This document shows positions 1 to 5,868 of a stretch of 8,019 nt of DNA, piece after piece. Every line of letters begins with the position of its first letter. The stretch's first letter is position 1. This stretch comes from Bacteroidota bacterium. GTDB lineage: Bacteria > Bacteroidota > Bacteroidia > Bacteroidales > F082. Below the pieces are notes generated by a model. The model was not told where the DNA came from. It searched no databases and saw only the letters and a list, made by a program, of their open reading frames with translations. The DNA is taken from the NCBI GenBank assembly GCA_002686705.1, contig NYYH01000001.1, positions 67,028-75,046 of the forward strand. Direction: 5' to 3'. The translations under genes were made by a program, and so were the position numbers.

Positions 1-282
1 AACGATATTTTTAATAACACGGATTATTATTACACAAATGGAGTTCAGATCGAGCTTGTAACACCACTTGCAAAACGATCGCCACTAAGTAACCTGCTTA
101 TTGGACTTAGAGGCTCACAAATTGACCTATATGGATTTTCTATAAAGCAGAATATTTATACACCGACAAATCCTGATATTGAAGAAATTTCGTTAGATGA
201 TCGCCCATTTTCTGCGTTTTTAACAATAGGTCAGTTTAGAGAAAGCTATAATCTGAAAAAAAAATATTTCTATAAAAAGTAG
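1..282 (+). CDS. LpxR-like lipid A 3-O-deacylase, N-terminal part (5' end off-window, frameshifted)
   Basis: This is the front part of an outer-membrane beta-barrel enzyme of the LpxR family (DUF2219). In characterised members it removes the 3-O-linked acyloxyacyl chains of lipid A in a calcium-dependent reaction at the outer leaflet. The window opens inside the gene with N-D-I-F, then TDYYYTNG; this matches the family signature in which an early Asn-Asp pair is part of the active site. Further on, residues 72-83 (DDRPFSAFLTIG) match the conserved D-R-P-Y/F strand. The signal peptide and the first few mature residues lie outside the window. The frame runs into TAG at 280-282, but family similarity continues in the next frame (see 314-856), so this is not a natural C-terminus. 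The switch point is a run of nine A at 256-264. The family call is firm; activity of this copy is uncertain. Confidence 0.72.
   Translation, partial: NDIFNNTDYYYTNGVQIELVTPLAKRSPLSNLLIGLRGSQIDLYGFSIKQNIYTPTNPDIEEISLDDRPFSAFLTIGQFRESYNLKKKYFYKK
256..264 (+). repeat. A9 homopolymer at the lpxR frame switch
   Basis: Nine consecutive A bases lie exactly between the two homologous reading frames of the LpxR-like gene. Upstream the frame is 1 and downstream it is 2, so a tract of eight A would restore the frame (reading L-K-K-N-I-S-I-K-S-S-V). Candidate explanations are a sequencing or assembly indel, slipped-strand phase variation, transcriptional slippage, or a real inactivating mutation. Confidence 0.8.
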
Positions 283-313
283 TGTTAATTTTGGAGTTAT
301 CGGACCTGCTTCA

Positions 314-856
314 ATGGGAGGGATTGTTCAATCATCAATACATAATATTGAACCTATTGGTTGGGATAATCAAATTAAGAATAACATAGTAATCGATTAT
401 TCATTAAAACTTGAGAAAGGAGTTGTAAGCACTCCACACATTGAGCTCAATGTAACAGCCGGAGGTAATTTTGGTACTGTTTTCAATAAAATCGCAAGTG
501 GTTTATATTTTAGAGCTGGCAGTTTTGTCCCAGTTTTTAAAGGTCTTGCAACAAACATCTATAGAAGTTCACTCAGACAACCTGTGAAAAGTCCATTTCA
601 ATATTGGTTTTTTTTAAGTGCAGAAACAAATTTGGTGTTGTATGATGCTACATTACAGGGTGGAATATTTAACACAAATAATCCTTATACTGTACAAACC
701 AGTAATATTAACAGACTCGTAGCCAATGTAAGTGTTGGGTTTGCAGTATATTATAAGAAAGCAGGCATTGAACTTCAAAATTTTTATCTTTCACCTGAGT
801 TTAAAAATGGATACGATTTCAGATGGGGCCGGATTAAATTTATTTATCAATTTTAG
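314..856 (+). CDS. LpxR-like lipid A 3-O-deacylase, C-terminal part (same gene, shifted frame)
   Basis: This is the continuation of the LpxR-like gene in the +1 frame. The ATG at 314 is the first Met of the open stretch, but homology starts upstream of it: the frame is open from 257 and reads VNFGVIGPAS just before the Met, a conserved LpxR segment. It is therefore probably an internal Met and not a true start; no ribosome-binding site is visible. Q-S-S-I-H (His codon 341-343) fits the conserved Gln-x3-His that supplies the catalytic His of LpxR. The rest alternates hydrophobic and polar residues as in barrel strands, and the protein ends in Phe (KFIYQF), the usual outer-membrane C-terminal signature. 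Removing one A from the A9 tract joins both parts into about 284 residues, which is essentially full mature length for the family. The DUF493-like gene starts 8 bp downstream, suggesting one transcript. Confidence 0.72.
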   Translation: MGGIVQSSIHNIEPIGWDNQIKNNIVIDYSLKLEKGVVSTPHIELNVTAGGNFGTVFNKIASGLYFRAGSFVPVFKGLATNIYRSSLRQPVKSPFQYWFFLSAETNLVLYDATLQGGIFNTNNPYTVQTSNINRLVANVSVGFAVYYKKAGIELQNFYLSPEFKNGYDFRWGRIKFIYQF

Positions 857-864
857 TTTATTAC

Positions 865-1182
865 ATGACAAAGAAAAAGGTATCAGATAACGGTAACCTA
901 AAAAACTTGAATAAGGCAATAAAAGGTGTTAAGATAGAATTTCCTGTTACTTTCGAACTAAAAGCAGTTTTTGATGCTACAGCTACTGATGATGAAAACA
1001 AAAATGAGCTAATTGAATTATTTGATAAATTAGATATTAGTTACTCGTACAAGGGAAATAAAAAAAGCAGTAAAGGAGCCTATGTCAGCTATAATTACAA
1101 AGTTACTTTGCAAAGCAAATCGAAATTAGAGAAGCTGTATTCTGATTTAAAAAATATCCCAGGTTTAAAATTTGCTTTATGA
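865..1182 (+). CDS. DUF493 (YbeD-like) family protein
   Basis: This small protein (105 aa) appears to be of the DUF493/YbeD family, a ferredoxin-like (ACT-like) alpha-beta fold whose biochemical role is unsettled. Three family features are visible in order: an F-P-V-T-F-E-L-K strand at residues 26-33 (the family has FPxxFxxK), S-S-K-G-A-Y at 68-73 followed by a beta strand (YNYKVTLQS), and a C-terminal L-E-K-L-Y-x-x-L helix with P-G-L-K-F-A-L, like the E. coli ending. A Lys/Asn-rich leader of about 22 residues precedes the domain. The start lies 8 bp after the lpxR stop with no strong Shine-Dalgarno sequence. The stop overlaps the fluC start as ATGA (1179-1182), implying translational coupling. 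The match is from motif recognition only; the N-terminal half is divergent. Confidence 0.7.
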   Translation: MTKKKVSDNGNLKNLNKAIKGVKIEFPVTFELKAVFDATATDDENKNELIELFDKLDISYSYKGNKKSSKGAYVSYNYKVTLQSKSKLEKLYSDLKNIPGLKFAL

Positions 1183-1553
1183 TTCAAAAGATATTAGCTG
1201 TTGCGTTAGGTGGAAGTATTGGGGCTGTTTTGCGATATCTTATTTTTCTAATTTATTATAGGACTCACAACCAAGCATTCCCGTGGGCCACTCTAGTAAT
1301 AAATTTAATTGGTTCGTTTTTGATTGGACTGCTTTGGGGAATGTTTGACAGATTTTACGTTTCACCCGGAATTAGACTTTTCTTGTTTGTTGGAATACTT
1401 GGCAGCTTCACAACATTCTCCACCTTTGCATTTGATGTATTTAACCTGGGCAGAGATGGAAGTATTAAATACATGATACTTTACATATCTGCTACAAATA
1501 TTTTAGGGATTGCACTTGCTTTTGGTGGCTACTATTTATCCAAAGTAACGTAA
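1179..1553 (+). CDS. crcB: Fluoride ion channel FluC/CrcB
   Basis: FluC (CrcB) is a fluoride-selective channel of the inner membrane that lets toxic cytoplasmic fluoride leak out. It works as an antiparallel dual-topology homodimer. At 124 aa it has the normal length and four hydrophobic segments. Signature residues are present: G-G-S-I-G-A-V-L-R-Y at 11-20, A-T-L-V-I-N-L-I-G-S-F at 37-47 with the pore Asn at 42, and G-I-L-G-S-F-T-T-F-S-T-F at 72-83. In that last segment Phe80 and Phe83 have the spacing of the 'Phe box' that lines the fluoride path, and the G-x-T-T stretch forms the central sodium site. There is a single copy, fitting a homodimer and not the two-gene heterodimer form. The start overlaps the upstream DUF493 stop and the stop overlaps the next start (TAATG). 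No fluoride riboswitch can sit directly upstream, because coding sequence fills that space. Confidence 0.95.
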   Translation: MIQKILAVALGGSIGAVLRYLIFLIYYRTHNQAFPWATLVINLIGSFLIGLLWGMFDRFYVSPGIRLFLFVGILGSFTTFSTFAFDVFNLGRDGSIKYMILYISATNILGIALAFGGYYLSKVT

Positions 1554-2122
1554 TGCATGAGATTGAACCATATTACAACTGGAGAGGTAACTATGTAGCT
1601 ACAAATGACCCTGATTCGCCTTTCTTCAAAAGAGAGTACAGCGAATTTACGTTCACAAATTCTGTTTACAACCACTTGATTCATCCTCAATGGGACGAGT
1701 TTGGGTCCCAAACACTCTTTATTAAAATACTGATGGTGAATTATGAGGAGCATTATTGTATTATAGAGATGTTAGGAGAATGGAACGACTTGCTTTATAA
1801 CGATATTATGTTTCTTTACAGGAATGTAATAGAATCATTGCTAGAGAATAATATCAAATATTTCATCCTTATTGGTGAAAACGTATTAAATTTCCATGGC
1901 GACACCGATGATTATTATGAAGAGTGGTTTAGCAACATTGATGATGGTTGGATTGCTGGTATTAACTTTAGGGATTTTGTAATACAGGAATTTGAAAATT
2001 GTAATATTGATTATTTTATTGCTTTTAGCGGCAAGTTTAACAATGTAATATGGCGCAAACTTACACCTGATCAATTTTTTGAAAAAGTTAATAGTATTAT
2101 TACTAAACGACTTAGTATATGA
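1553..2122 (+). CDS. Conserved hypothetical protein coupled to fluC
   Basis: This is a 189-aa soluble protein of unknown function. It has no signal peptide and no membrane segment. It is acidic and aromatic-rich, with six Trp (10, 47, 77, 125, 133, 167). Visible blocks that look conserved are Y-Y-N-W-R at 7-11, F-x-R-E-Y-S-E-F near 25-32, I-H-P-Q-W-D-E-F-G-S at 43-52, E-M-L-G-E-W-N-D at 72-79, a hydrophobic strand K-Y-F-I-L-I-G-E-N at 102-110, and Y-Y-E-E-W-F at 121-126. Hydrophobic strands alternating with amphipathic helices suggest an alpha/beta fold. From memory, similar proteins occur widely in Bacteroidota, but I cannot name a family or assign a reaction. The ATG shares one base with the fluC stop (TAATG), so translation is very likely coupled to the channel gene. 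A link to fluoride handling is only a guess from this position. Confidence 0.85.
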   Translation: MHEIEPYYNWRGNYVATNDPDSPFFKREYSEFTFTNSVYNHLIHPQWDEFGSQTLFIKILMVNYEEHYCIIEMLGEWNDLLYNDIMFLYRNVIESLLENNIKYFILIGENVLNFHGDTDDYYEEWFSNIDDGWIAGINFRDFVIQEFENCNIDYFIAFSGKFNNVIWRKLTPDQFFEKVNSIITKRLSI

Positions 2123-2172
2123 TGATTATGGAATCAGACTAAAAGAATCTGGATATTTCTAAAAATGTCAAA

Positions 2173-2211
2173 ATGACCAATCAACCAATACCAATTAACC
2201 AATGACCAAAG
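2173..2211 (+). repeat. ACCAAT short tandem repeats with a 10-codon leader ORF
   Basis: The spacer ahead of the acylphosphatase gene contains four copies of ACCAAT (2176, 2184, 2190, 2198) and a fifth near-copy ACCAAA (2206), at steps of 8, 6, 8 and 8 bases. ATGACCAA itself occurs twice, at 2173 and at the real start 2202. The first ATG opens a 10-codon frame (MTNQPIPINQ) whose TGA at 2203-2205 overlaps the acylphosphatase ATG as ATGA. This geometry would permit translational coupling, but repeat expansion around the start codon explains it equally well. Confidence 0.45.
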
Positions 2212-2471
2212 CAGCTATCATAAAAGTATACGGAATAGTACAAGGAGTTGGTTTTAGGTTCTATACAAACAAAAAGGCCATTGAATTGGGAATATCTGGG
2301 TATGTACAAAACAAGCCAGATGGCTCAGTTTATATCGAAGCAGAGGGTGATGAAACAGATCTGATGACTTTTATCGACTGGTGTAATATTGGTCCTCAAT
2401 GGGCAAGGGTTACGAAAGTTGAAACTCAAATTGTGCCAGCCATCAACTATATTGATTTTCAAATAAAATAA
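2202..2471 (+). CDS. acyP: Acylphosphatase
   Basis: Acylphosphatase is a small cytosolic enzyme that hydrolyses carboxyl-phosphate bonds such as those in acetyl phosphate or 1,3-bisphosphoglycerate. At 89 aa it has the usual length of a single-domain member. The first signature V-Y-G-I-V-Q-G-V-G-F-R is at residues 9-19, giving the phosphate-binding loop and catalytic Arg19. The second, G-Y-V-Q-N-K-P-D-G-S-V, is at 33-43, giving catalytic Asn37. The later I-G-P-Q-W-A-R-V segment matches the usual G-P-x-x-A-x-V. The start at 2202 puts the first beta strand directly at the N-terminus, as in the family. It follows the hypothetical gene by 79 bp, so it may be in the same transcript or have its own weak promoter. 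A hairpin terminator lies about 35 bp after the stop. Confidence 0.95.
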   Translation: MTKAAIIKVYGIVQGVGFRFYTNKKAIELGISGYVQNKPDGSVYIEAEGDETDLMTFIDWCNIGPQWARVTKVETQIVPAINYIDFQIK

Positions 2472-2504
2472 ACCTCGATATATATTTTCAACTCAACATT
2501 TATT

Positions 2505-2551
2505 ATGACCTCAACCATCATATGAAATAGGTTGTTTAGGAGGTCATTTTT
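2505..2551 (+). terminator. Probable intrinsic terminator after acyP
   Basis: A perfect 8-bp inverted repeat (ATGACCTC at 2505-2512, GAGGTCAT at 2540-2547) has an inner AACC/GGTT pairing (2513-2516 with 2530-2533) and is followed by a T tract at 2547-2551. It lies between the acylphosphatase stop and the dipeptidase start, where termination is expected. The inner stem needs a 6-base bulge, so strength is moderate. Confidence 0.55.
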
Positions 2552-2564
2552 CAGTTAATCTTTT

Positions 2565-2572
2565 TACCTTTA
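2565..2572 (+). promoter_or_regulatory. Possible -7 element for the dipeptidase gene
   Basis: TACCTTTA resembles the Bacteroidota -7 consensus TAnnTTTG with the last base changed. It sits 24 bp before the dipeptidase ATG, just after the terminator hairpin, leaving a short leader. No convincing TTTG -33 element is visible at the expected distance, so this is tentative. Confidence 0.3.
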
Positions 2573-2596
2573 CGCCCTTAATTTTAAATATTAAAA

Positions 2597-3970
2597 ATGG
2601 AAAAAGTAACACAATTTATTAAAGAAAATAAAGAACGCTTTATGGAGGAATTGTTTGAAGCAATTCGTATCCCGTCAATTTCTTCACTATCGGACCACAA
2701 AGATGATATGGTTCGTATGGCTGAGTTTTATAAAAAAAGTTTACTGGCAGCAGGAGTTGATAAAGCTGAAGTAATGTCAACTGCTGGAAATCCAGTTGTT
2801 TATGCTGAGAAAATAATTAATGAGTCGTTACCAACAGTGCTTGTATATGCACATTATGATGTTATGCCAGTTGACCCTATAGAGCTTTGGACATCACCAC
2901 CTTTTGAACCTGAAATTCGTGATGGAAAAATTTATGCTCGAGGGGCTGATGATGATAAAGGTCAGGGATTTATGCATATCAAGGCCTTTGAAGCTCTTAA
3001 TAAGAACAACAAACTTACAACCAATGTTAAGTTTATGATCGAAGGTGAGGAAGAAATTGGTTCTGTGAGTCTTGGTGCTTTTTGCGATGAACATAAAGAC
3101 ATGCTTAAGGCAGATATTATTCTTGTTTCTGACACGGGAATGATTGCTGAAGATATTCCATCAATAACCACAGGACTCAGGGGCTTAGCATATTGGCAGG
3201 TTGAAGTTACAGGACCTAGCAGGGACCTTCACTCGGGGCTTTTTGGAGGAGCTGTGGCAAATCCAATAAATGTACTTTCAAAAATGATTGCCTCAATGAC
3301 TGATGAGAACGGTAAAGTTACGATACCTGGTTTCTATAATGATGTTCTGGAATCCTCTGACAAGGAAAGGGAAATGCTTAACAAAGCACCTTTTAGCGTT
3401 GACGAATACAAGAATGCAATTGATGTTGAAGAACTTGACGGAGAGGCAGGCTATACTACTATTGAAAGAACCGGAATTCGCCCATCATTTGATGTATGTG
3501 GTATTTGGGGTGGTTACACAGGAGAAGGAGCTAAAACAGTGCTTCCTTCAGTAGCATATGCAAAAATATCTACTAGGTTAGTACCTGATCAAAATAATGA
3601 AAAAATTGCTAAGATGTTTGAAAAATACTTTACAAGCATTGCTCCAAAATCGGTAAAGGTAAAAGTAGATTCGTTACACGGAGGGCAAGCTTATGTTTGT
3701 CCCATCGATCTTCCAGCTTATAAAGCTGCCGAACTTGCTTTTGAAAAGGTTTATGGAAAAACTCCAGTACCTATGCGTAGTGGTGGCAGTATCCCTATTA
3801 TTTCAACCTTTGAAGATAAGCTAGGTATAAAATCTGTTCTTATGGGATTTGGTCTGGAATCAGATGCAATTCATTCCCCAAACGAAAACTATCCGGTAAT
3901 TAATTTTTATAACGGCATCGAAACATTAACTTGGTTTTATCAATATTTCGCTGAGGAAATGAAGAAGTAA
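2597..3970 (+). CDS. M20-family metallodipeptidase
   Basis: This is a cytosolic zinc dipeptidase of the M20 peptidase family, similar in layout to the CNDP2/carnosinase-like group. It should release amino acids from small peptides. At 457 aa it has the usual length. The two-zinc site reads clearly: H86-Y-D88 (His ligand and catalytic Asp), D119 in G-A-D-D-D-K-G (bridging Asp), E152-E153 in E-G-E-E-E-I-G-S (catalytic Glu and ligand), D179 in V-S-D-T, and H426 in D-A-I-H-S-P-N-E. The lid/dimerisation domain lies roughly at 195-350, and D-L-H-S-G at 210-214 supplies the His that reaches into the partner's active site. All expected residues are present, so it should be active. No signal peptide is seen. 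The start has an A-rich upstream region without a Shine-Dalgarno sequence. It appears to be a single-gene unit, flanked by a terminator upstream and a hairpin downstream. The exact peptide substrate cannot be read from sequence. Confidence 0.93.
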   Translation: MEKVTQFIKENKERFMEELFEAIRIPSISSLSDHKDDMVRMAEFYKKSLLAAGVDKAEVMSTAGNPVVYAEKIINESLPTVLVYAHYDVMPVDPIELWTSPPFEPEIRDGKIYARGADDDKGQGFMHIKAFEALNKNNKLTTNVKFMIEGEEEIGSVSLGAFCDEHKDMLKADIILVSDTGMIAEDIPSITTGLRGLAYWQVEVTGPSRDLHSGLFGGAVANPINVLSKMIASMTDENGKVTIPGFYNDVLESSDKEREMLNKAPFSVDEYKNAIDVEELDGEAGYTTIERTGIRPSFDVCGIWGGYTGEGAKTVLPSVAYAKISTRLVPDQNNEKIAKMFEKYFTSIAPKSVKVKVDSLHGGQAYVCPIDLPAYKAAELAFEKVYGKTPVPMRSGGSIPIISTFEDKLGIKSVLMGFGLESDAIHSPNENYPVINFYNGIETLTWFYQYFAEEMKK

Positions 3971-3979
3971 AGAAGTCAG

Positions 3980-4034
3980 GAAACGGAAGTTGGAAATCAC
4001 AAGTTAATACTCTTAGTTTCCGACTTCGAGTTTC
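3980..4034. terminator. Hairpin between convergent genes, possible bidirectional terminator
   Basis: An 11-base stem pairs GAAGTTGGAAA (3986-3996) with TTTCCGACTTC (4017-4027), with one G-T wobble. It is extended by GAAAC (3980-3984) with GTTTC (4030-4034) across a small internal loop; the main loop is about 20 bases. It sits between the dipeptidase stop and the tail-to-tail methyltransferase stop, so it could end both transcripts. Neither side has a clean T tract, so it could instead be a 3'-end stabilising structure or a degenerate intergenic repeat. Confidence 0.45.
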
Positions 4035-4074
4035 TTTCCGAAAAGTTTACATTGGACAAATGCTTTCTCTATAA

Positions 4075-5664
4075 TCATTCATCATCCTCTGGTGGCTTTT
4101 TTGGAGAAATTCTTTTTCTGCCTTTCTTTTTGCTCTCTGATTTTTTATTGTCGAAATTTGTAAACCTTCGAAGCGATTCCATATGTCTGTCAAAATTCTT
4201 GCTTCTTTCCTGATTTATTTTTCTTCTTTCTTCAGAACTCGATTCATCTGTTTCTGATCCATAATCTCGTTTACGTTTTTCGGAACTTGGATAATTTGAT
4301 CTCCTGTAATTTTCGTTTTTTCTTTCAAAGTCGCGATTATGATTTTCTGTGCCCTCGTCTCTTGATTTTTGGTAACTGCTTTTTCTTAAATCAGAACTTC
4401 GTTGACGATCCTCTGACCTAGTATCCTTGGAAGTTCTTGTATCGTCTTTTTTATAAGTATCTTTATTCTTAGCATAATTTGATCTTTCCTGAGGTTTATC
4501 CCCATACCTTTTCGTTCCCTCATAAACATCAAACCTCAAGAAACGAGTTTCAATAGGTCCGTTATACAATGCAATTTTTTTTGATGGCCTTAAGCCAATA
4601 AATTTTGCTGTATCAATATTAGGACTAATAACCCAGGCTTCAAACCCGGTGAAATTTTGTTTAAGCACGTTTCCAATACCTTTATACAAATCTCGTAGCT
4701 CACCCCGTTCTTCCATTCTAATCCCATATGGAGGATTCATTATAAGCATTCCTCCCTTTTCAGGGACAACGCTATCGAAATAGCTAACTCTAATATCTAT
4801 ATCCTTATGGAGTCCGGCATGTTTTAAATTCCTTTTTGCAAGAACTATAGCTTTTTCAGAACGATCTGAAGCATAGATATTACAGTCAACTTCAACAATT
4901 GCTTTATCAGCTTCGTTTTTAACCTTAAGCCAGAGATCCTCATTGTAACCTTCCCAATTCATAAAAGCGAACATTTTGCGATAGTAGCCTGCCGGTATCT
5001 TCATGGCTAACATGGCTGCTTCCATTGGAATTGTTCCTGAACCACACATAGGATCATAAAAATCGCAATCGCCTTTCCATCCTGCCAGGTTTATCATACC
5101 GGCAGCAAGTACCTCGTTAATTGGAGCCTTGTCGGCGCCTATGCGATATTCACGTTTATGTAACGATTCGCCGGAACTATCGAGCGAAATAGTACAAACA
5201 TCATGACTTATATGTACATCAATATAAATATCAGGATTCTCCGTAGAAACCCAAGGCCTCTTCCCTGTACTTTCTCGAAATTGGTCAACAATGGCATCTT
5301 TGGTTTTTAATGCTGCATAATGTGAATGGTCCAACTCTGAATAAAACAAATTGGCGTCTACGGAAAATGTTTGGTTAAGGTTAAAAACATTCATCCAATT
5401 TATCTTTCGTACTTTATCATACAATTGTTTGTCGTCCTTAACATTAAAAACACCAATAGGTTTTAATATTCTAATCGCCAAACGCGACATATAATTAACT
5501 TTGTAAAGTAATTCTTCGTTACCACGAAAAGTCGCACCTCGTTTTATTATTTTAACCTCATCAGCACCCAGTTCTTTAAGCTCATTTGCTAGTGGTTCTT
5601 CAAGTCCGGCAAGGGTTTTGGCTGTAAAATCTAGTCCTTCTTTATATTCTTTGATAGCTCCCAT
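4075..5664 (-). CDS. THUMP-domain class I SAM-dependent rRNA methyltransferase (RlmL-like) with charged tail
   Basis: This is an RNA N-methyltransferase related to the RlmL half of E. coli RlmKL, which makes m2G2445 in 23S rRNA. Residues 8-160 form the N-terminal ferredoxin-like/THUMP RNA-binding region, including the usual F-A-K-T-L-x-G-L-E-like opening (TAKTLAGLEE at 14-23). The methyltransferase domain spans about 165-382. It has the SAM-binding motif D-P-M-C-G-S-G-T at 204-211, an acidic motif after a strand at 263-267 (IYASD), and the catalytic N-P-P-Y-G at 310-314, typical of N2-guanine methylation. It lacks the RlmK domain of enterobacteria, as is normal in this phylum. Residues 383-529 are an unusual low-complexity tail rich in Arg, Lys, Ser, Asp, Glu and Asn, predicted disordered. 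Family and reaction type are secure; the exact target base is inferred. Confidence 0.92.
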   Translation of the reverse strand: MGAIKEYKEGLDFTAKTLAGLEEPLANELKELGADEVKIIKRGATFRGNEELLYKVNYMSRLAIRILKPIGVFNVKDDKQLYDKVRKINWMNVFNLNQTFSVDANLFYSELDHSHYAALKTKDAIVDQFRESTGKRPWVSTENPDIYIDVHISHDVCTISLDSSGESLHKREYRIGADKAPINEVLAAGMINLAGWKGDCDFYDPMCGSGTIPMEAAMLAMKIPAGYYRKMFAFMNWEGYNEDLWLKVKNEADKAIVEVDCNIYASDRSEKAIVLAKRNLKHAGLHKDIDIRVSYFDSVVPEKGGMLIMNPPYGIRMEERGELRDLYKGIGNVLKQNFTGFEAWVISPNIDTAKFIGLRPSKKIALYNGPIETRFLRFDVYEGTKRYGDKPQERSNYAKNKDTYKKDDTRTSKDTRSEDRQRSSDLRKSSYQKSRDEGTENHNRDFERKNENYRRSNYPSSEKRKRDYGSETDESSSEERRKINQERSKNFDRHMESLRRFTNFDNKKSESKKKGRKRISPKKPPEDDE

Positions 5665-5710
5665 TTGATGGGCAAAATTAATTAATTTAAACAGAGTTTA
5701 AGGTAGTAGC

Positions 5711-5718
5711 CAAATTTA
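5711..5718 (-). promoter_or_regulatory. -7 promoter element for the rRNA methyltransferase gene
   Basis: Read on the minus strand this is TAAATTTG, an exact match to the Bacteroidota TAnnTTTG -7 element. It lies about 46 bp upstream of the methyltransferase ATG, leaving a leader of roughly 40 bases. Possible TTG -33 boxes sit 14 or 24 bases upstream, neither at ideal spacing. Confidence 0.5.
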
Positions 5719-5729
5719 ACAAATAACTG

Positions 5730-5766
5730 ACGCAATTAGTAACAAAATTTATCGTTTGAATTGCGT
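5730..5766. repeat. Inverted repeat between the divergent promoters
   Basis: ACGCAATT at 5730-5737 and AATTGCGT at 5759-5766 form a perfect 8-base inverted repeat with a 21-base spacer. The arms are centred about two helical turns apart (29 bp), and the right arm touches the rightward -7 element. This could be an operator for a dimeric or tetrameric regulator, though no regulator gene is in the window. Confidence 0.4.
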
Positions 5767-5773
5767 AACTTTG
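5766..5773 (+). promoter_or_regulatory. -7 promoter element for the ytxH/holin-like pair
   Basis: TAACTTTG matches the Bacteroidota TAnnTTTG consensus exactly. It faces right, toward the YtxH-domain gene, and would give a 5' leader of roughly 85-90 bases. That leader contains a T7 stretch and a nested palindrome. No TTTG is seen at the ideal -33 spacing; the one at 5755-5758 is too close. Confidence 0.5.
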
Positions 5774-5832
5774 CTACTGAAACTAGAAAATAATTAGTTT
5801 AGTGAATGTAACTTTTTTTAATAATTACACTA

Positions 5833-5849
5833 TAATACAATACGTATTA
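5833..5849. repeat. Nested palindromes in the ytxH leader
   Basis: TAATAC (5833-5838) pairs with GTATTA (5844-5849), and AATACGTATT (5839-5848) is itself a perfect 10-base palindrome. They lie 20-36 bases before the ytxH start. They could be a protein-binding site or a weak leader hairpin; in AT-rich DNA chance is also plausible. Confidence 0.3.
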
Positions 5850-5868
5850 CCTTAAACAAGATAATGAT

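Noticed and set aside
254..282. Programmed -1 ribosomal frameshift on the A-rich stretch of the lpxR-like gene
   Set aside because: The needed change is from frame 1 to frame 2 (+1, or loss of one base). A classic -1 slip on A-AAA-AAA would go to the wrong frame. Tract-length change or transcriptional slippage fits better.
1532..1753. Minus-strand open frame opposite the fluC/hypothetical junction
   Set aside because: Lies antisense across two well-supported, coupled genes and shows no recognisable domain.
3303..3554. Open frame inside the dipeptidase gene in another frame
   Set aside because: Fully internal to an intact M20 peptidase with all catalytic residues; a shadow frame.
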